A DNA stretch of 64,000 bases from Lichenostomus cassidix. Taxonomy: Eukaryota > Chordata > Aves > Passeriformes > Meliphagidae. Of this stretch, positions 12,534 to 25,094 are shown piece by piece (position 1 is the first letter of the stretch; each line of letters opens with the position of its first letter). The notes beneath the pieces are model-generated. The model worked only from the letters and a program-made list of their open reading frames with translations. It searched no databases and had not been told where the DNA came from. The position numbers and the translations under genes are program-made. The stretch is taken from contig CM039182.1 in the NCBI GenBank assembly GCA_008360975.2, positions 59,957,516 to 60,021,515 of the forward strand. Reading direction: 5' to 3'.

Positions 12534-13365
12534 TTTATTTGTACTTCCCCCTACTGTTGTTTTGAGATGTTCTTGTGCAGGTTTGTTTGACAGAAGAGTA
12601 GGTCTTCTGCACAGAGAAGGCTGCAGAACCTTAATTAATTAGAATCATTTATTTCAGGGGTTGGAAATGAAGTAGTTAGGATAGTATTTAATGCTCGCTA
12701 ATATGAAAATTTTAGATCAACTTCCGAGTCTTGTGTAATAAGAGTTTAATCAGGCAAATCATTGACCATAATCAGATAACTAAAATGAGTTCTTTCTCTC
12801 AGTACCTATTTCTACCTTTAGGACTCTGTCATTCTTCTGTCTGGACACTGATTCAGCAGTTCTGCTCTACCTGACTAGCAATATTTAATTAACATTTTTT
12901 TTTACAGTTATCAGACAGTTTTTGTGTGTGCAAGCAAGCATAGACTTCAAATATGCATGTGATATGAATTATGTGCAACAAAAAAAATTGCCTGCAAATG
13001 CCAGTGAACAGCTGATAACAATGCATTCATCCACATTTGTGGAAAAATAAGGATTAATATTGCTGGGTACAGACTGGTTCTTTAAAACACCAATTGACAT
13101 TTCTTTAGAAAAAATCCCTAGTCAAAGAGAAAATGTAAATGTTTTGCTCCTTGTGGTTTTATAAACCCTGTAAAGCTGATCTCTGTGTGCATATTAAAGG
13201 CTCCACTCTGCGTGGGGGTGAGCACCACACCTTCCTCCTTTCATTCATTAGGGTGATTTAGGTGCTGCACACAGGGCTGGCTCGCAGGCGGCTGCTGCTG
13301 CTGCAGCTCCGGTGCTGCAACTGCTGCCTGAAGTTTGTCTGTATTAATGTTTCCAACTATCATAC
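12534..13365 (-). other. candidate terminal exon with 40-codon open frame
   Basis: Reading the minus strand, a long pyrimidine-rich tract ends in TTTTGCTTCAG directly before 13365, an excellent acceptor. From 13363 an ATG-led frame runs 40 codons to TGA at 13243-13241. It begins MIVGNINTDKLQAAVAAPEL, continues with four glutamines and a Pro/Ala/Ser/Gln segment, and ends HLNHPNE. The other two frames stop within a few codons. If spliced, one base of the first codon would come from upstream (phase 1). AATAAA signals on this strand lie at 12653-12648 and 12539-12534; the latter is used here as the provisional 3' limit. I do not recognise the peptide. It may be the C-terminus of an unidentified protein, a small ORF in a lncRNA, or chance. 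The CAG/GCA repeats in the DNA give the Gln/Ala run. Confidence 0.3.
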
Positions 13366-13795
13366 CTGAAGCAAAAGAGAAAGTGAGATGAAAGAGATTA
13401 GTTCTATGTCTAAAAATTGGTTATCTGTAGTGTTTCATGAAATTTGCCCCGAAGGGAAACTTCCTGGATAGTTTTCTTGTTACTTGACACAATTCAGGCA
13501 GAATCATATTTGTTCCTTTGTCATGTTACTTTAGCATGCTGTGTTGAGTAAAGTGAACAGGTGCCCTCTTGTATTGATCAGCTATCATGGCAAGGAGCTA
13601 TTATTAGATTTTGAAGGGGAAAGAGAAGGGTTGAGAAATGAAGAGGAGAAAGTGGGACAGGTTATTGATGATGGTAATAACTGTGCTCACTGGTCTCCAA
13701 ACACCGGAGCTGTAAAGTTGACCAGATGAGGAGATCAGTATAGATATGTTGAAGGGAAAAGACAGCATGAAGAAGTATGGAGCATAGCTTCTTAC

Positions 13796-13859
13796 CTGGC
13801 AGAGTTATTAAAGTTCATTGAAGGAAGATGAACTGTTTCAATATGTTAAACACTTGAGG
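13796..13859 (-). other. candidate 64-nt exon upstream of the 13365 exon
   Basis: On the minus strand, CTCTCTCTTAACAG precedes 13859, a strong acceptor, and the segment ends CTGCCAG|GTAAGAAG with the donor GT at 13795-13794, also strong. All three frames contain stops, so it would be noncoding or UTR. It lies about 430 bp upstream of the acceptor at 13365 on the same strand, so the two could be consecutive exons of one transcript. Splice-like sites alone are weak evidence. Confidence 0.25.
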
Positions 13860-16020
13860 CTGTTAAGAGAGAGTTGCTGTCACAGAATGAGGCATTGTTT
13901 AGGTTTGCTTTTTCCTTTTTCTTATTTCCTTGCTCCTTCCTTCCTTTCTTTCTGTTATTTTTTTATTTGAGTTTATGGCTCTTCCTGTTTAGCTGTATGT
14001 TAGATAACTATGCAGAAATTAAAAAGTGAACAAAGTGAAAAGGTCAACATCCCTTTGAACAGACCTTATGCTCATTTTATCTAAAAGCTGATTTCATTAT
14101 GTGAGTTCTGCAAAAGCATAGGGTTAGTTAGCATTAATGTATGAGTAGGACTTTAGTATGTATATATATCATATTTTGCTTCTACTTCATCTATTCAGTA
14201 GGATGTCTTCCTCAGCTACAGCTTTGTTGTAGGCAAACCACTGCCATATTTTAGAAGCCAAGTATGCTGTGTTATATAGCTTGATGTATAATGAGATGCA
14301 CTAGCCAGCAGACTCAAAATAGACACAACATGATTCAGAATATGCTACTTTTACCCAAACAGTGCCTCTAACATAATTAATTTGGTGGTAATAAAAGGCA
14401 AAAATGTAATTCTGCTTTCTGCTTGATAGTAAGAACTGCACTAAATTAAGAGACAGTGAACTCTCAACAGTAAATTTGACTTGAGGGTTAAATTCTCTGT
14501 TCTACTGAAAGGTCACCACATGATTCAATGTTTTTAATCCTTCCACAGTATAATGATATTTTAGGGGATGTTTGCAAGCATATATCAGGCTTGTCTATAC
14601 AAAATCACATTTGATTTCAACACACGGAGAAGGGATGTTTCCTCCATTGTGTATAAAGCATGTGTTAATTTAAATTCTGTCATTGGAAATTGTTTTACAT
14701 ATATTTTGGAACAGAATATAAATTGCAACCATTGAAATGTATATAGTTTCATGGCAGACAGAAAATAATTATTTATGTTACCCCATTGACTACTAGCCCA
14801 CATCCAAAAATAAGTTTATCTTCTTAAGGGTTTCCCTTTAATTTTGCTGGGATTAATAAGACGTACAAATTTAGGAAGGAAAGAAACTGCATAGGCATTT
14901 TAGACAATCTAAACACTATGTAAGGAAAACAGAAATCTGGATGGCTATGGCTGTATGCTCTGGGTGGAATGAAGCTCGTGCAGGGATCTCAGAGATACTG
15001 CTGCTGAGTTGGTATTTGCCATACTGGAGGGGACAAGGAGTACAGTAAGTCTTCGTGCAGACTTTGAAACCAACATTGCCATATTAGCAGGGTACTGTGC
15101 CTAATCTCGTAAATCCTGCCTTCAGCAGGAATGATCATATGGGCATAGAACCCTACCATTTCCAATTTGGAAAGTATCGCTGGGAGCATGCTCTCAATCA
15201 GTTGTTTCCTGTTTGATCCCCATCTTGAAAGAATCCTTCAGTCACTCAATATGAGTATGAGAAGCTATTAAATATCAGTCCATATATATGTATGAAATTT
15301 GCATTTTAAGGATGGATTATGGTTATCCCGTTGCAAAAATGTATTTTAAACCAAAATATTTCTGTATGTAGAAAGGTGGTTTTACCATTGCAAAACTACT
15401 TCTCATTTTGAGTCAAATTCACCAAACAGCTACTGCTGGAAATGGTTTTTCAAAGAGGGCATTTCTGGCTTCACCACACTAGCACAAGACTTATCCATGT
15501 TTCCTGAATTCATTTGCCCACTGATTAAGGTAACCACCCATATGGTAGCACTTCTCCCTCTTCTTAAACTGTTCCCTTAGAGCGCCCCTCTCAAACACTC
15601 AGGGAATATTGTAGCCCATACTCTAAAGAGTTATTTTTCCTTTCAGTATTTCATAAGGTTGGCATGTTTCCGCTAAAAAAGACTGAGAGGAATTACTTTC
15701 CTGGGAAGATCATCTACTTGTTCTGATGCAGTCAATCTCAGCCAGGGATGTCACACACACATTGCCGGTGGAGCACAGAAGGAAGCACGGTCTATGAAGG
15801 GGAACAATATGCCAGCTTTCTCAAAGACACTCCTCTGTAAATGACCATTGGCTTAGAGGTTAGGACACTCTTTTGGAGAGTGGGAAAAAATAAACTCTTG
15901 TCCACTTTTTGATTCACCACAGATTTCTCAGAAATGCATGGGACAACAAAATGAGGACATACTTCTGAAAAAAAAATGAGGAAAATTTTGTTCCAGACCC
16001 TACTTAATTACATGCAACAA
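13860..16020. other. AT-rich noncoding stretch
   Basis: No gene, repeat family or notable motif was recognised. The stretch contains short AT-alternating runs near 14160 and unrecognisable short frames. Confidence 0.6.
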
Positions 16021-16024
16021 AGAC

Positions 16025-16052
16025 TAACTATCACAGCTCCCTGTGATAGTTA
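16025..16052. other. perfect 12-bp hairpin with 4-nt loop
   Basis: TAACTATCACAG (16025-16036) and CTGTGATAGTTA (16041-16052) are exact reverse complements around the loop CTCC. There is no T run after it and no gene context. It could form a cruciform or be a remnant of a short inverted-repeat element. Confidence 0.85.
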
Positions 16053-16059
16053 CCTTTGA

Positions 16060-19000
16060 TAGTGCCTTTTCTCACATTATTCGTCATATATCTCCATCAC
16101 ATAATTGTCCTGGGAGGAAGTCCCCTTAATAGAAAATAATTGTACATGACTCTCCACACCCTGGGTTGGTGTTCTCACTAAGCACACAATGAACGGAAAT
16201 GAGAAAGCTTTTCTGTTGACCATGTGCCACAAGATATATTTTATCTCATCCTTTTAGGATCTAGCCCTCCAGTGTTTGATAGGAGAGAGGGAGAAAAAGT
16301 AGCTGAAAGCATGTTTTAGTTCATTTCATAATAAATACACTTTTATTCAGTAATAAGCTATTGATCAGGCCCATCAAAAACAAAGCAGAAAACCACCATT
16401 GTGGCCTTGAATTCCTGGTGTTGCATATGATGAAGTGGACAGTTCACCTTGTGGCTCAGTCATCAGGGAAAGAGGAATTTCCTTCCTTACACAGTCTGGG
16501 CTGGGGACAACTTGAAAAACATGGAAAAGTAAGGTGCCACCACTAAGTGCACGTGGCTCACCATGCAAAATGAAATTAATAACCCTGCTGCAGCTATTTA
16601 CAGAAGGTGTCTCAGACTGACAAGGAACCAATGTCTAAATGGAGCATTCATTCACTGGAGGAGTAATGAGTCCTACCATGCAGAGGGGAAGCAGATTCTC
16701 TCAGACCTACTTACAACACCATAATCACTACAGTCTCTTAAAGCAAAACTTGCAAGTTCACTGTCTGTACTGGTATGATTGGAATGATTTTCCATATTTC
16801 TCTGCACAGCAGCCCAAGGAACCATTGTGTTGGTTTTGTTTCATATTCTGGACAGGCAGCAGCTGGGAGGAAAGCTTTATTTTCTTTTAATCTTACTGTC
16901 ACATAATTGGTGTGTTTGATAGGAACAAAGAAAGTCTTGTAAAACACATCATATGCTCCTTTTCTTAATACCCTACCTCAGAAATAAGCATGACAGTTGT
17001 ATATAACTGCTTCTCATTCCCCCATTTCTTTTTCACACCTCACTGGTGACTAAAGCCTTTTAGACTCTTCTTATATAAATTGCCAGCAATTTCATAGCTG
17101 CTCAGGGATTTCTCATTAAACAGCTAGTATTCTCATCAATTTGTAGTTTATTCAGGATTTTTCTCTTCCTCTATTTTAAATTTTTGTTTGGTTTGATTTG
17201 GTTTGTAATTTATCTTAGAAATATGATTCACCTCTGTCATTCTGCAAGAAACTGATGGTTGCACTGTTCAATAATGCAAAAAGAAAGGGTTTCCCCATCA
17301 GGGGAAATAAAATTTCCAGTGTAGTGAAACTGCACATCTAATCCACTGCTGGTTGACAATTATGCCCTAAGCTCTGACTAGCCTGTGAGTGGGCATTGTG
17401 CCATTTAAACAGTAGGATAAAATTGCAGGTGGCCAAAAAATCTGGCTTAAACATATTTCTTGAGGGAACAATCCCAGCTAAGAATATTCCTCTTTCTCTG
17501 AACTCAATTTAGTAGTGCACATGCTGATGTAACATTAAAGATGACATGGGAGGTGACTATTAAACCAAAAGATCAGATGAGCCAGAGAGAGAGGAAAGAA
17601 GCTTTGTCTTCTTGGGTATGTGCAGAAGGAACCTGAGGTAAATTTAAAACCCAAATGCTCTGAAGACATTTCTTGCCTTGCTTCCCATGGAATGCAAGGT
17701 GGAGATTGTCTTAGTTCCTAACGGGGTGCACTCCCTGGTGCTGCCTGGAGACTTGCCCAGCCATTTTGTCTGCATAAGCAGCAAAGAGCAGCTGATAGAT
17801 ACCCACAGCCCATTTCCTCTGCTGCCTGTTGGGCCTGCCAGGCTGGCCTGCAGCTGCCAAACGCCTTTGAGTTCTGCCCTTCTCTGCCCACCTCTCCATG
17901 CCATTCTTCTGGATGGAAAAGAGTAGCTAAGTTCTCTTTTGAAATATCTTATATAGGTCAGCACTTGTTGCACCTTACAGTGTAGAAGGAGGATAAAGGT
18001 GATGGTGAGGCAATCCTCACAGTCCAAAAATTTCAATGTAACAGGTTCCACCTGAAAATGAAGCCCAGTACATTGAATTCTTTGCAGAATTACAATGTAA
18101 GTTTTCATTCACTAGAACTGAACTTACTGAACTTTTTTCATCTTCTATTAGGTTCTTCTGATCTGCAGTTGATACAGAACTTTTCAGTGCACTTGTGATA
18201 TTTTCTGTAGTAAAAGCATACTTTTACTCAAGACAGCCAGGGGAAGAAAAACACGTGACATTTCAAAGACAGTTGGTAACGCTGTGCTTACACGTACGGT
18301 GTTTCTATTGCCTCAGTCCAAAGAAAAGGAGTGGAAATGGTGGTGAAAACTCATGAAACATGACGGTCTCTTGAAAGTTCCCATTCTGTTCTAATTAGAA
18401 AAGGACATACAAGCTGCTGCTACAGCTATTATTATTTAGAGCAGTAAAAGACTGCATCTCTTGCATGGGCTGGTAGATACAGTGCTAGGAAAAAAAAAAA
18501 ACGTTGGAGTTTGAGCCACAGGTAACATTGCCTCAACTTTTCATCTTACTTGGCTCTTTTGGTTTTGAGGGTCCAAACTCCTATCGTAAAATCAGTAATT
18601 CACTCCAGGAATGCAGAATTCTAAGACACTACTCCAGCTCTTTTGTATAGGTAGAGACCCCTTGCTACCTCAAAGCAAGGACTTTCCTTCCTCTCATTTC
18701 ACATTGCAATGGAGAAATTTTGCCACTGTACAGACACTATTATGGAGTTCCATATTTCCTCTCCTAACATACCACAGCTCTGTCAAGTAACACCTCTCTG
18801 TCCTACCTCTCAGATGGAACATCCTTTGCTGCCCCAGACCTTGTGATATTGAAACAAATGCTGAGTGGTGCTGGATTGTGTTGCCTTGCAGTGACATATC
18901 GTGGTCCAGACTACAAAACCGATGCTATCAAACTGAAAGTACCTAGACATGAAATGGCATTTACAACTCTGAAGTGTAACACTACTACCTTAACTTTATA

Positions 19001-21140
19001 TTTTTCTAAATAAACTTGATTTATGCTGCATCTCATTCCTTTTACCCTCCTCTTCTTCGCTCCACTTTTCTTACCAGCAAATTATTTGCTAGGCTGGTTG
19101 TTCTAAGTTCTCTTGATATTAGATTCCTTTTATTTTTTTTCTGTGTAATTAAATGTACTTACTCTGTGACCAAAGCCAAATATTTTTCTTATCCAGAGAA
19201 GTATTTTGATGCAAGGGAAGTGACTTCATATAGCAACATTGCCTTTGGGAGACATACTTGAGTCCTTCCCCAAAGAGGGCAACCTGTTTCACACACTTGG
19301 AGAAAGCCCGAGAGTGGATTGACTAGGGAAATTTCCATTTATCACCAGGGAGCTGGTTCATGCAAGCAGCATCTTCAGCTGTTGTGAATTACACATAAGT
19401 TCAGGCCTTTTCCAGCAAGACATGTACAGCTGGTAAAATTATTCTGGTCACCTGATGATGTTAATCAGTGTTATGAGAGAAAATATTGCATACCAGCTGC
19501 CTGTAACTGTTTATGTGTTTCTCTGATATACTTTTATAGCTGTTACTGTATATGGCTGCTCTATTAATCTTTCTATATGAACAGTTCCTTTGTTTAATTA
19601 AATTGGACCCAATGAGGCAGTGCATGGTCCTCTGATAAGCTCATTCATCTTTATTTGATTCTTTGCTGACACGTTAGTTGCCCTGTGACACAGGTTAAGT
19701 CATTGAGTGGCCATTACCTTCTCGTTTAGTCTCTCATGTTACTCCTAACCACCTTCCTGAAGTCAAATCCAGATGATTTGTGCCAATTTCATGGGGGCAC
19801 AAACTGGAACATCCGATAACTTTCTACATGGCTGACTTTATACAATCTTGCTTGCACATCTCAAGCTGCTACGTCTGTCAAAACACAATTTTTTTCCCTC
19901 CTCCTTATGGGCTTTGATAGAGCTATGAGTACTAGAGGTCTCAATTATAAAATGTCATGACACTGCCACACAATTTTTTACAGTAATTTCACAGTGTCAC
20001 TTTGTGATTATTTCAGGATAGCTTTGAACCATGACTGAAATGAATTGTGGCCCTTAGTGTATTGGGTGATACAAATTGTCAGCTGGTGTGACAGAGAGGC
20101 AGGCATTGTTAGGAATAAACTCCATGTGAAGAAAGGGAAGCATGTATTTTATTCAGAAATTATACAAGAAATCAAGCAACAAAAGGGAGGCAGGGAAAGG
20201 AAGTGGAAGAAGAAGAAAAAATTAAACATTTGCAACAAAGAAATCATCGGCTGCACACCTTTAATTCAAATTATCTTAGCTCAAGCTGAGGCTTTTCCAG
20301 GCTCATAGAGCTGAATGCTAACCTGCAATAAACTTTGCCAAACTCTGTCAAGGCAGAGAAATATTTTCTCTGTGCTTCACAAAAAAACCAAAAAATACCT
20401 ACCCCTTTAAACCATGTGGGTTTTAAAAATGTGTAGTGAAGAGTCACATAAACACTGCACCAGGCAAATGTTGGTCTTGGCAGACACTCCTGTCATTTTA
20501 TAATAATGCTTCAAGTAGCTTTGAAGCACAGTTGTTCATACAGAATGAGTGAGTAGTGAGACCTTTGCAGGTGTCCCAGCCACCTCCCTGGCTGAAATAG
20601 AGAAGGGAAGGCAATGAGACACTTCTAAGAGACCCACACTTGTGAGGAGGTGGAAAAGGGAAAAGGCTTGCCTGTCTTCTACCCTGCAAGTAACTGGAGA
20701 GCAGTTCAGAAGAATGTGTAAATAAATATTGAACCTAGTCCACTGCAAACTTAGTGCCCTGAAAAGCTGTGGGAAGGCAACAAATTAACATCCCTACCCT
20801 AAAAGAGGGATTATTTTCCTTTTAAACAAGTGTTTTCAGCATGGTTCTGAGGGAATCAAAGTCTTAGGAGAGGAAAGCAAGGAAGTGAAACGGGAAGGGG
20901 GGGAGAAAAGATGTTCCCTGAAATCCTTCTAGACCTCTGAAATTTGCTTAAGATAGATTGAATTTGTGCAACAACCTAGGGTAAGCTACAAACCATTTTC
21001 TTAAATGTGAGAAAAGGCAGAAAATACTGTCAAAGCAAATTTTTATTTACAGTTGAAGTCACATTTCATCTAAAAACCAGACAAAACATGAAGTTATTTT
21101 ATTGATTGCCATGTCTTTGAGAGCTTTTGTTGAAGTTTTA
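16060..21140. other. noncoding stretch with a GC-richer pocket at 17.66-17.93 kb
   Basis: No gene was recognised. The pocket at about 17660-17930 is GC-richer and open on both strands; the longest frame of the window (17644-18108, -, 154 codons) crosses it. That peptide has no recognisable domain. A purine-rich run lies near 20178-20222. Otherwise this is AT-rich DNA. Confidence 0.55.
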
Positions 21141-21148
21141 TATTTTAC

Positions 21149-21183
21149 ATAAACTTTTACATTTTATCTAATGTAAAGTTTAT
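21149..21183. other. 14-bp hairpin with one bulge
   Basis: ATAAACTTTTACATT (21149-21163) pairs with AATGTAAAGTTTAT (21170-21183), with a single bulged T and a 6-nt loop. The stem is AT-rich, so stability is moderate. No gene context suggests a role. Confidence 0.7.
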
Positions 21184-21189
21184 AATGGC

Positions 21190-24100
21190 CTGTAACATGC
21201 TGGAAATATTAACACTCTTTTTACCTCAACATTCATTAGTGATTCAACTATTTTCCTAGAAAGAATGGCAAAATCTAGTAAAAAAAATCCCATCAAAATC
21301 ACTTGATAATCAGTTTGATTTATTTTGATGTATAAAATAATTTCCAGATTCCATGTGTGTATTTTAGCTCCTGTCTTCTAAAGCCTGGAGTTCAATCAGT
21401 TTAAGTAGCTCTCTCTCTCCCCTTCCTAGTAAGCAAACTTGAGGGGTGATCCTCTGTCTGATTTGGGTTTGGGCCAGTTCAAACAACTGCTGATAGTATG
21501 GATTTGCTAGTATTTTACTTTGCTAAATTGATTGTTAAGGAGTACATTTTTTAATGCAAGAAATAAACTGTAGTTTTTGGGGGAATATGTTTTCTTTTGG
21601 TTTTGTCTTTTTTACTTTCTCCCCTTCTTTCTTTCATAGAAGTGTAGAATGGCTTGAGTTGGAAAGGACATTTCTCACTCTTTCTTTCCCCATTTTTGAA
21701 GTCTCCCTAACACTGACGAATCTCCATAACATTTTTTTGTTTGTTTATGTCAGGATTTTCTTGTTTTTATGCAGTGAGAAGCATTACACCAAGTAAAACA
21801 AAAACAAAATAAAAACTGATCGTATAAATGACAGGCGACACAAGGCACAAAGTTGACAGCAAATGTTAAACGGCATTAAAAAAAAGCTTTTATCTCTCCT
21901 TGCCTCCCATAGTGAATGTTTGATGTAAAGTACAACACACTTGTTGCCAGCAAAAATGGTCATCTCATTTAGACTGTGTTGCTGTGTACTTTCACTCAGC
22001 ACCTATAACATTACTTTATATTGCAGGTTCAAGCATTTTTATGTTACATAGAACAAGGATAACCTTCTTGCATCTAAAACTCCTGCACAATCTTACAAGA
22101 AAACTCAATTAATCAATTAGAATACTTTACTCAAATTACAGGAGAATTACATGCCTCAGTCGCTGAGAAGCGTTGGAACTTGCAGTGCATTACAGCAATT
22201 AAGAATACTTAATTTCCAAATGGCACAAATGAACAAAGTATGAGTCATGGTGAACGTTTACTCCTTAAAAGCCATCAGTGCTAATGGTTTTGTAACCTTT
22301 GTAAATTTTATATGGGCTTCATTTATACAGCAGTGAAACTCACGTCAGGATGGTGTAATATTACTGCTCATATGCACAGGGCTTTATGCAGCCACACACT
22401 TAATTGCATAAATAATAAAGATAGGTTTTGAGGTAGGCATCTTCTTACACTACTTTTTGTGAGCAGATATGACCATGCTATGCTATCACACTCTAAGAAG
22501 TGCACTTAAGGCAATCGATAAGTAATGATTCATAATATTTTTTTTCCTCAGTGAAGTTTTGAGATGTAAAGATTAGGCCAAGAAAGCAGAATATTTTTAC
22601 TGTGTTTTTCGAAGGATATTTTGACTGCATCAGAGTGTGTGAATAGCCCTTTTAGAGTCTGTCTCACCAAGGAACCATCCTTTTTCACTTTTTTTGGAGA
22701 AAAGATTGAGATCATAAACCCAAGAAGGGTGTAGATTTATTTTCTTTTGCAGCCTTCAGTGGGATCAATCAACAACCATAGGCAAATCCCAGGGGCCACC
22801 AAAGAGATTACCAGCAGTTGGTAATGGTGGGATGTGGGCACCCAGTCATTTTCAGGCTGAGTTTTTTGGGACAATAGCCTATATTTGGGAACATAGATCC
22901 TGCATTCCCCTCTAAAAAGAGTGAGCCCTTCAGTCAGTGAGATTATGAGCACACAGATTCAGTAGCGTCAGGTGATTCCCGGTAAGATTTTGTCCTTACA
23001 CCTTGCTGCTTTTGCTAGAAGAGTGATCTTTTATCCTAGCCTGCGCAGCCTGTGGCTGTGGTCTGTTGGATTTGGTTTAGTTTATTTCTTTCCTTTTTGC
23101 TGCATTTTAGACACTGAATTGTCTAGTGCTGCTCTGAGAATTTGTGGCATAATGTGAGGCAAAATGGCTTGTAGTGATGGACAGTTCTGCAGATTTAGCA
23201 GAAAGCTGGAGATGAAAACATTGTGGCAAAATGTGTAAGGGAGGCAAGCCATATCCACAAGAGTTACAGATCCTCTCTCACCATTGAGACCTTAAAAGAT
23301 TTTAGTTTCTGAAAATATTTCCTACTTTTATTGTTGCTTTTTTTTAGCCTAGATGTGTTTTTCCCTCCACTTCTCTCCCAGAGGAGAGGCAAAGTTCTAG
23401 TTTATTTCTTTTCCACAGGAAAGGTTTTTGTGTTTTCCATAGAAATTCAAATCTAGGTAAGTATCACTAATTTTGGTGAAGTTAGACAAATTCTAAAACA
23501 AAGCTGAGATTCAAAATCTAACAATGTCTAAAACCACAGTGAAAATTTTTCAGCCTCTCTAAAGAGCAGCCACAGTCAATGAGGTGAGGTGAGAAATATC
23601 CCTCAAGGTGCTTTTTCAGATGATAAACAAATAAAATAAAATGGAATTGTCAACAGCAATCCTCAGAAAATTAGAATATTTATTATACATTTTTTTTAAA
23701 TAAGCCACCAATCATCATTAAATGTGTTGGTCTTCATTACAATTAAATTAGTCTTAGTCAATTCATTAAATATTAATATAGAATTCAAATTCAATTCCAT
23801 AGAAATTATAATCTGGCAATTAATTAACATATTAAAATTGAGAAACATTACCTGTCCCTTCCAGGCAAAAATCTTATTTAATGAAAAATCTTTCAGGGAA
23901 GGAATTAAGGGTTTTGTGTGTGGTTTTTTTCAGCAATGAGAGAAAAAGAAAAGAATTTTGCAAATTGTCAAGATGTTTCCTTTCTTTTTGTGCTTGAAAG
24001 ATATTTTCAGATATTTTTCCATGAAATATCTTTAGACAAAGATGAAAATACCTCTTAAAAATGTAACTGAAAAACACACGGTAGTCATCTTGTGTTTTTG

Positions 24101-24420
24101 GAAGAAAACCATTTATAATCAAATAATTTATATTCAAAGTTTCATTCTAAAAAAAGATTAAAATTATAAACTTTTCTGAAGTCTTTCCACCATCTTAATT
24201 ATTTTAAAAGATAAAAATTGCTGTCACCAGTTTAACATAACTGTGCCATAATCATACCTTTCACTAACTCCTATTTTCCTCTTCTATTTGATGATCATAG
24301 TATTTTTTCAGTTTCTTAGAAAATCGTATGGCAGTCTGATAGTCCCCGTGCACTGAAACATATTTGTGCACGAATTAATAGAAAAAAATATTACAAACAG
24401 CAGACTGTAGGAATCCAATA
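21190..24420. other. AT-rich noncoding stretch
   Basis: No gene was recognised. It contains the CR1 tail at about 21633-21675. The segment 22000-22440 has mixed composition and TAAT/TTAATTGCAT-type motifs that could be regulatory. 23600-24200 is extremely AT-rich with no structure of note. Confidence 0.55.
21633..21675 (-). mobile_element. CR1 LINE 3'-tail fragment, minus strand
   Basis: TCATAGAAGTGTAGAATGGC followed by TTGAGTTGGAAAGGACATTTC is the reverse complement of the CR1 3' end: terminal ATTCTATGA-type repeat, then the 'ccttccaaccca' motif. Only about 45 bp is recognisable. The call rests on remembered family motifs. Confidence 0.65.
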
Positions 24421-24589
24421 TGATGCTCTTTGAATGAAGCCTTGAGTGTGTGAAGCCTTGCCCTGTGTGTCACGACACACACAGAAGTCTACGACGAGCA
24501 TGGGGATAGCTGGTGCTTTTTACCCTCTGTCACAGGTACATGGAGGTGCTTGTTCTATTAATTGCCTGACTATTGGCACAACCTACCGA

Positions 24590-25091
24590 TAGTGCTTGTT
24601 GCTTTTAGGGGAGGAACAGTTTTATGCCACAGACTTAAAAGCTTTAGAGGTAAAAGGGGGCTTGGGAGAAGATCTTGTGCTCTGCCAGCGAGGAGTTACA
24701 CAAGGCCCTGTGGGGAACACGGCCAGGACATCTGACCCCAGCTGGCCAAAGGGATATCCCAGACCACAGAACATAATCTCCAATCTATAAAGTGGGGGGA
24801 GTTGGCTGGGAGGGGCTGATTGCTGCTGCGGGATTGTCTGGGCATCAGTCAGTGGCTGGTGAGCAGCTGTATTTTGTATCATTTGTTTCTTTTGCATTGT
24901 ATTCCTTACTCTTTTTTTATTATCTGCCTTTTCAATATTATTATTATTTTTATTAAATTAATAACTGTTCTTATCTCAACCTATGGTTTCCATTTTTTTT
25001 TTCTGATTCTCCCACCCATCCCACCAGAGGGAAGCAGGTGGGTGAGCAGCTGCATGGTACTTATTTAGTGGCTGAGGGTTATCCCTCACTG
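24590..25091 (+). mobile_element. avian endogenous retrovirus LTR (solo or truncated)
   Basis: Several landmarks follow the order of a known avian ERV LTR type: CAGCTGGCCAAAGGGATAT, TCTATAAAGTGGGGGGAGTT with a TATAAAG box at 24786-24792, GGGCATCAGTCAGTGGCTGG, a T/ATT-rich stretch with ATTAAA at 24952-24957 (polyadenylation signal), TTATCTCAACCTATGG, CCCACCCATCCCACCAGAGG, and GTGAGCAGCTGCATGGTACT near the 3' end. TATA and poly(A) order sets the plus orientation. The 3' edge near 25091 is fair; the 5' edge is degenerate and may lie further left. No gag, pol, primer-binding site or second LTR was seen nearby, so this is probably a solo LTR left by recombination. Subfamily (ERVL- or ERVK-like) is not assigned. 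Confidence 0.75.
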
Positions 25092-25094
25092 TTT

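Noticed and set aside
17644..18108. 154-codon open frame on the minus strand, the longest in the window
   Set aside because: It crosses a GC-richer pocket open on both strands, has no recognisable domain, and no splice or promoter context supports it.
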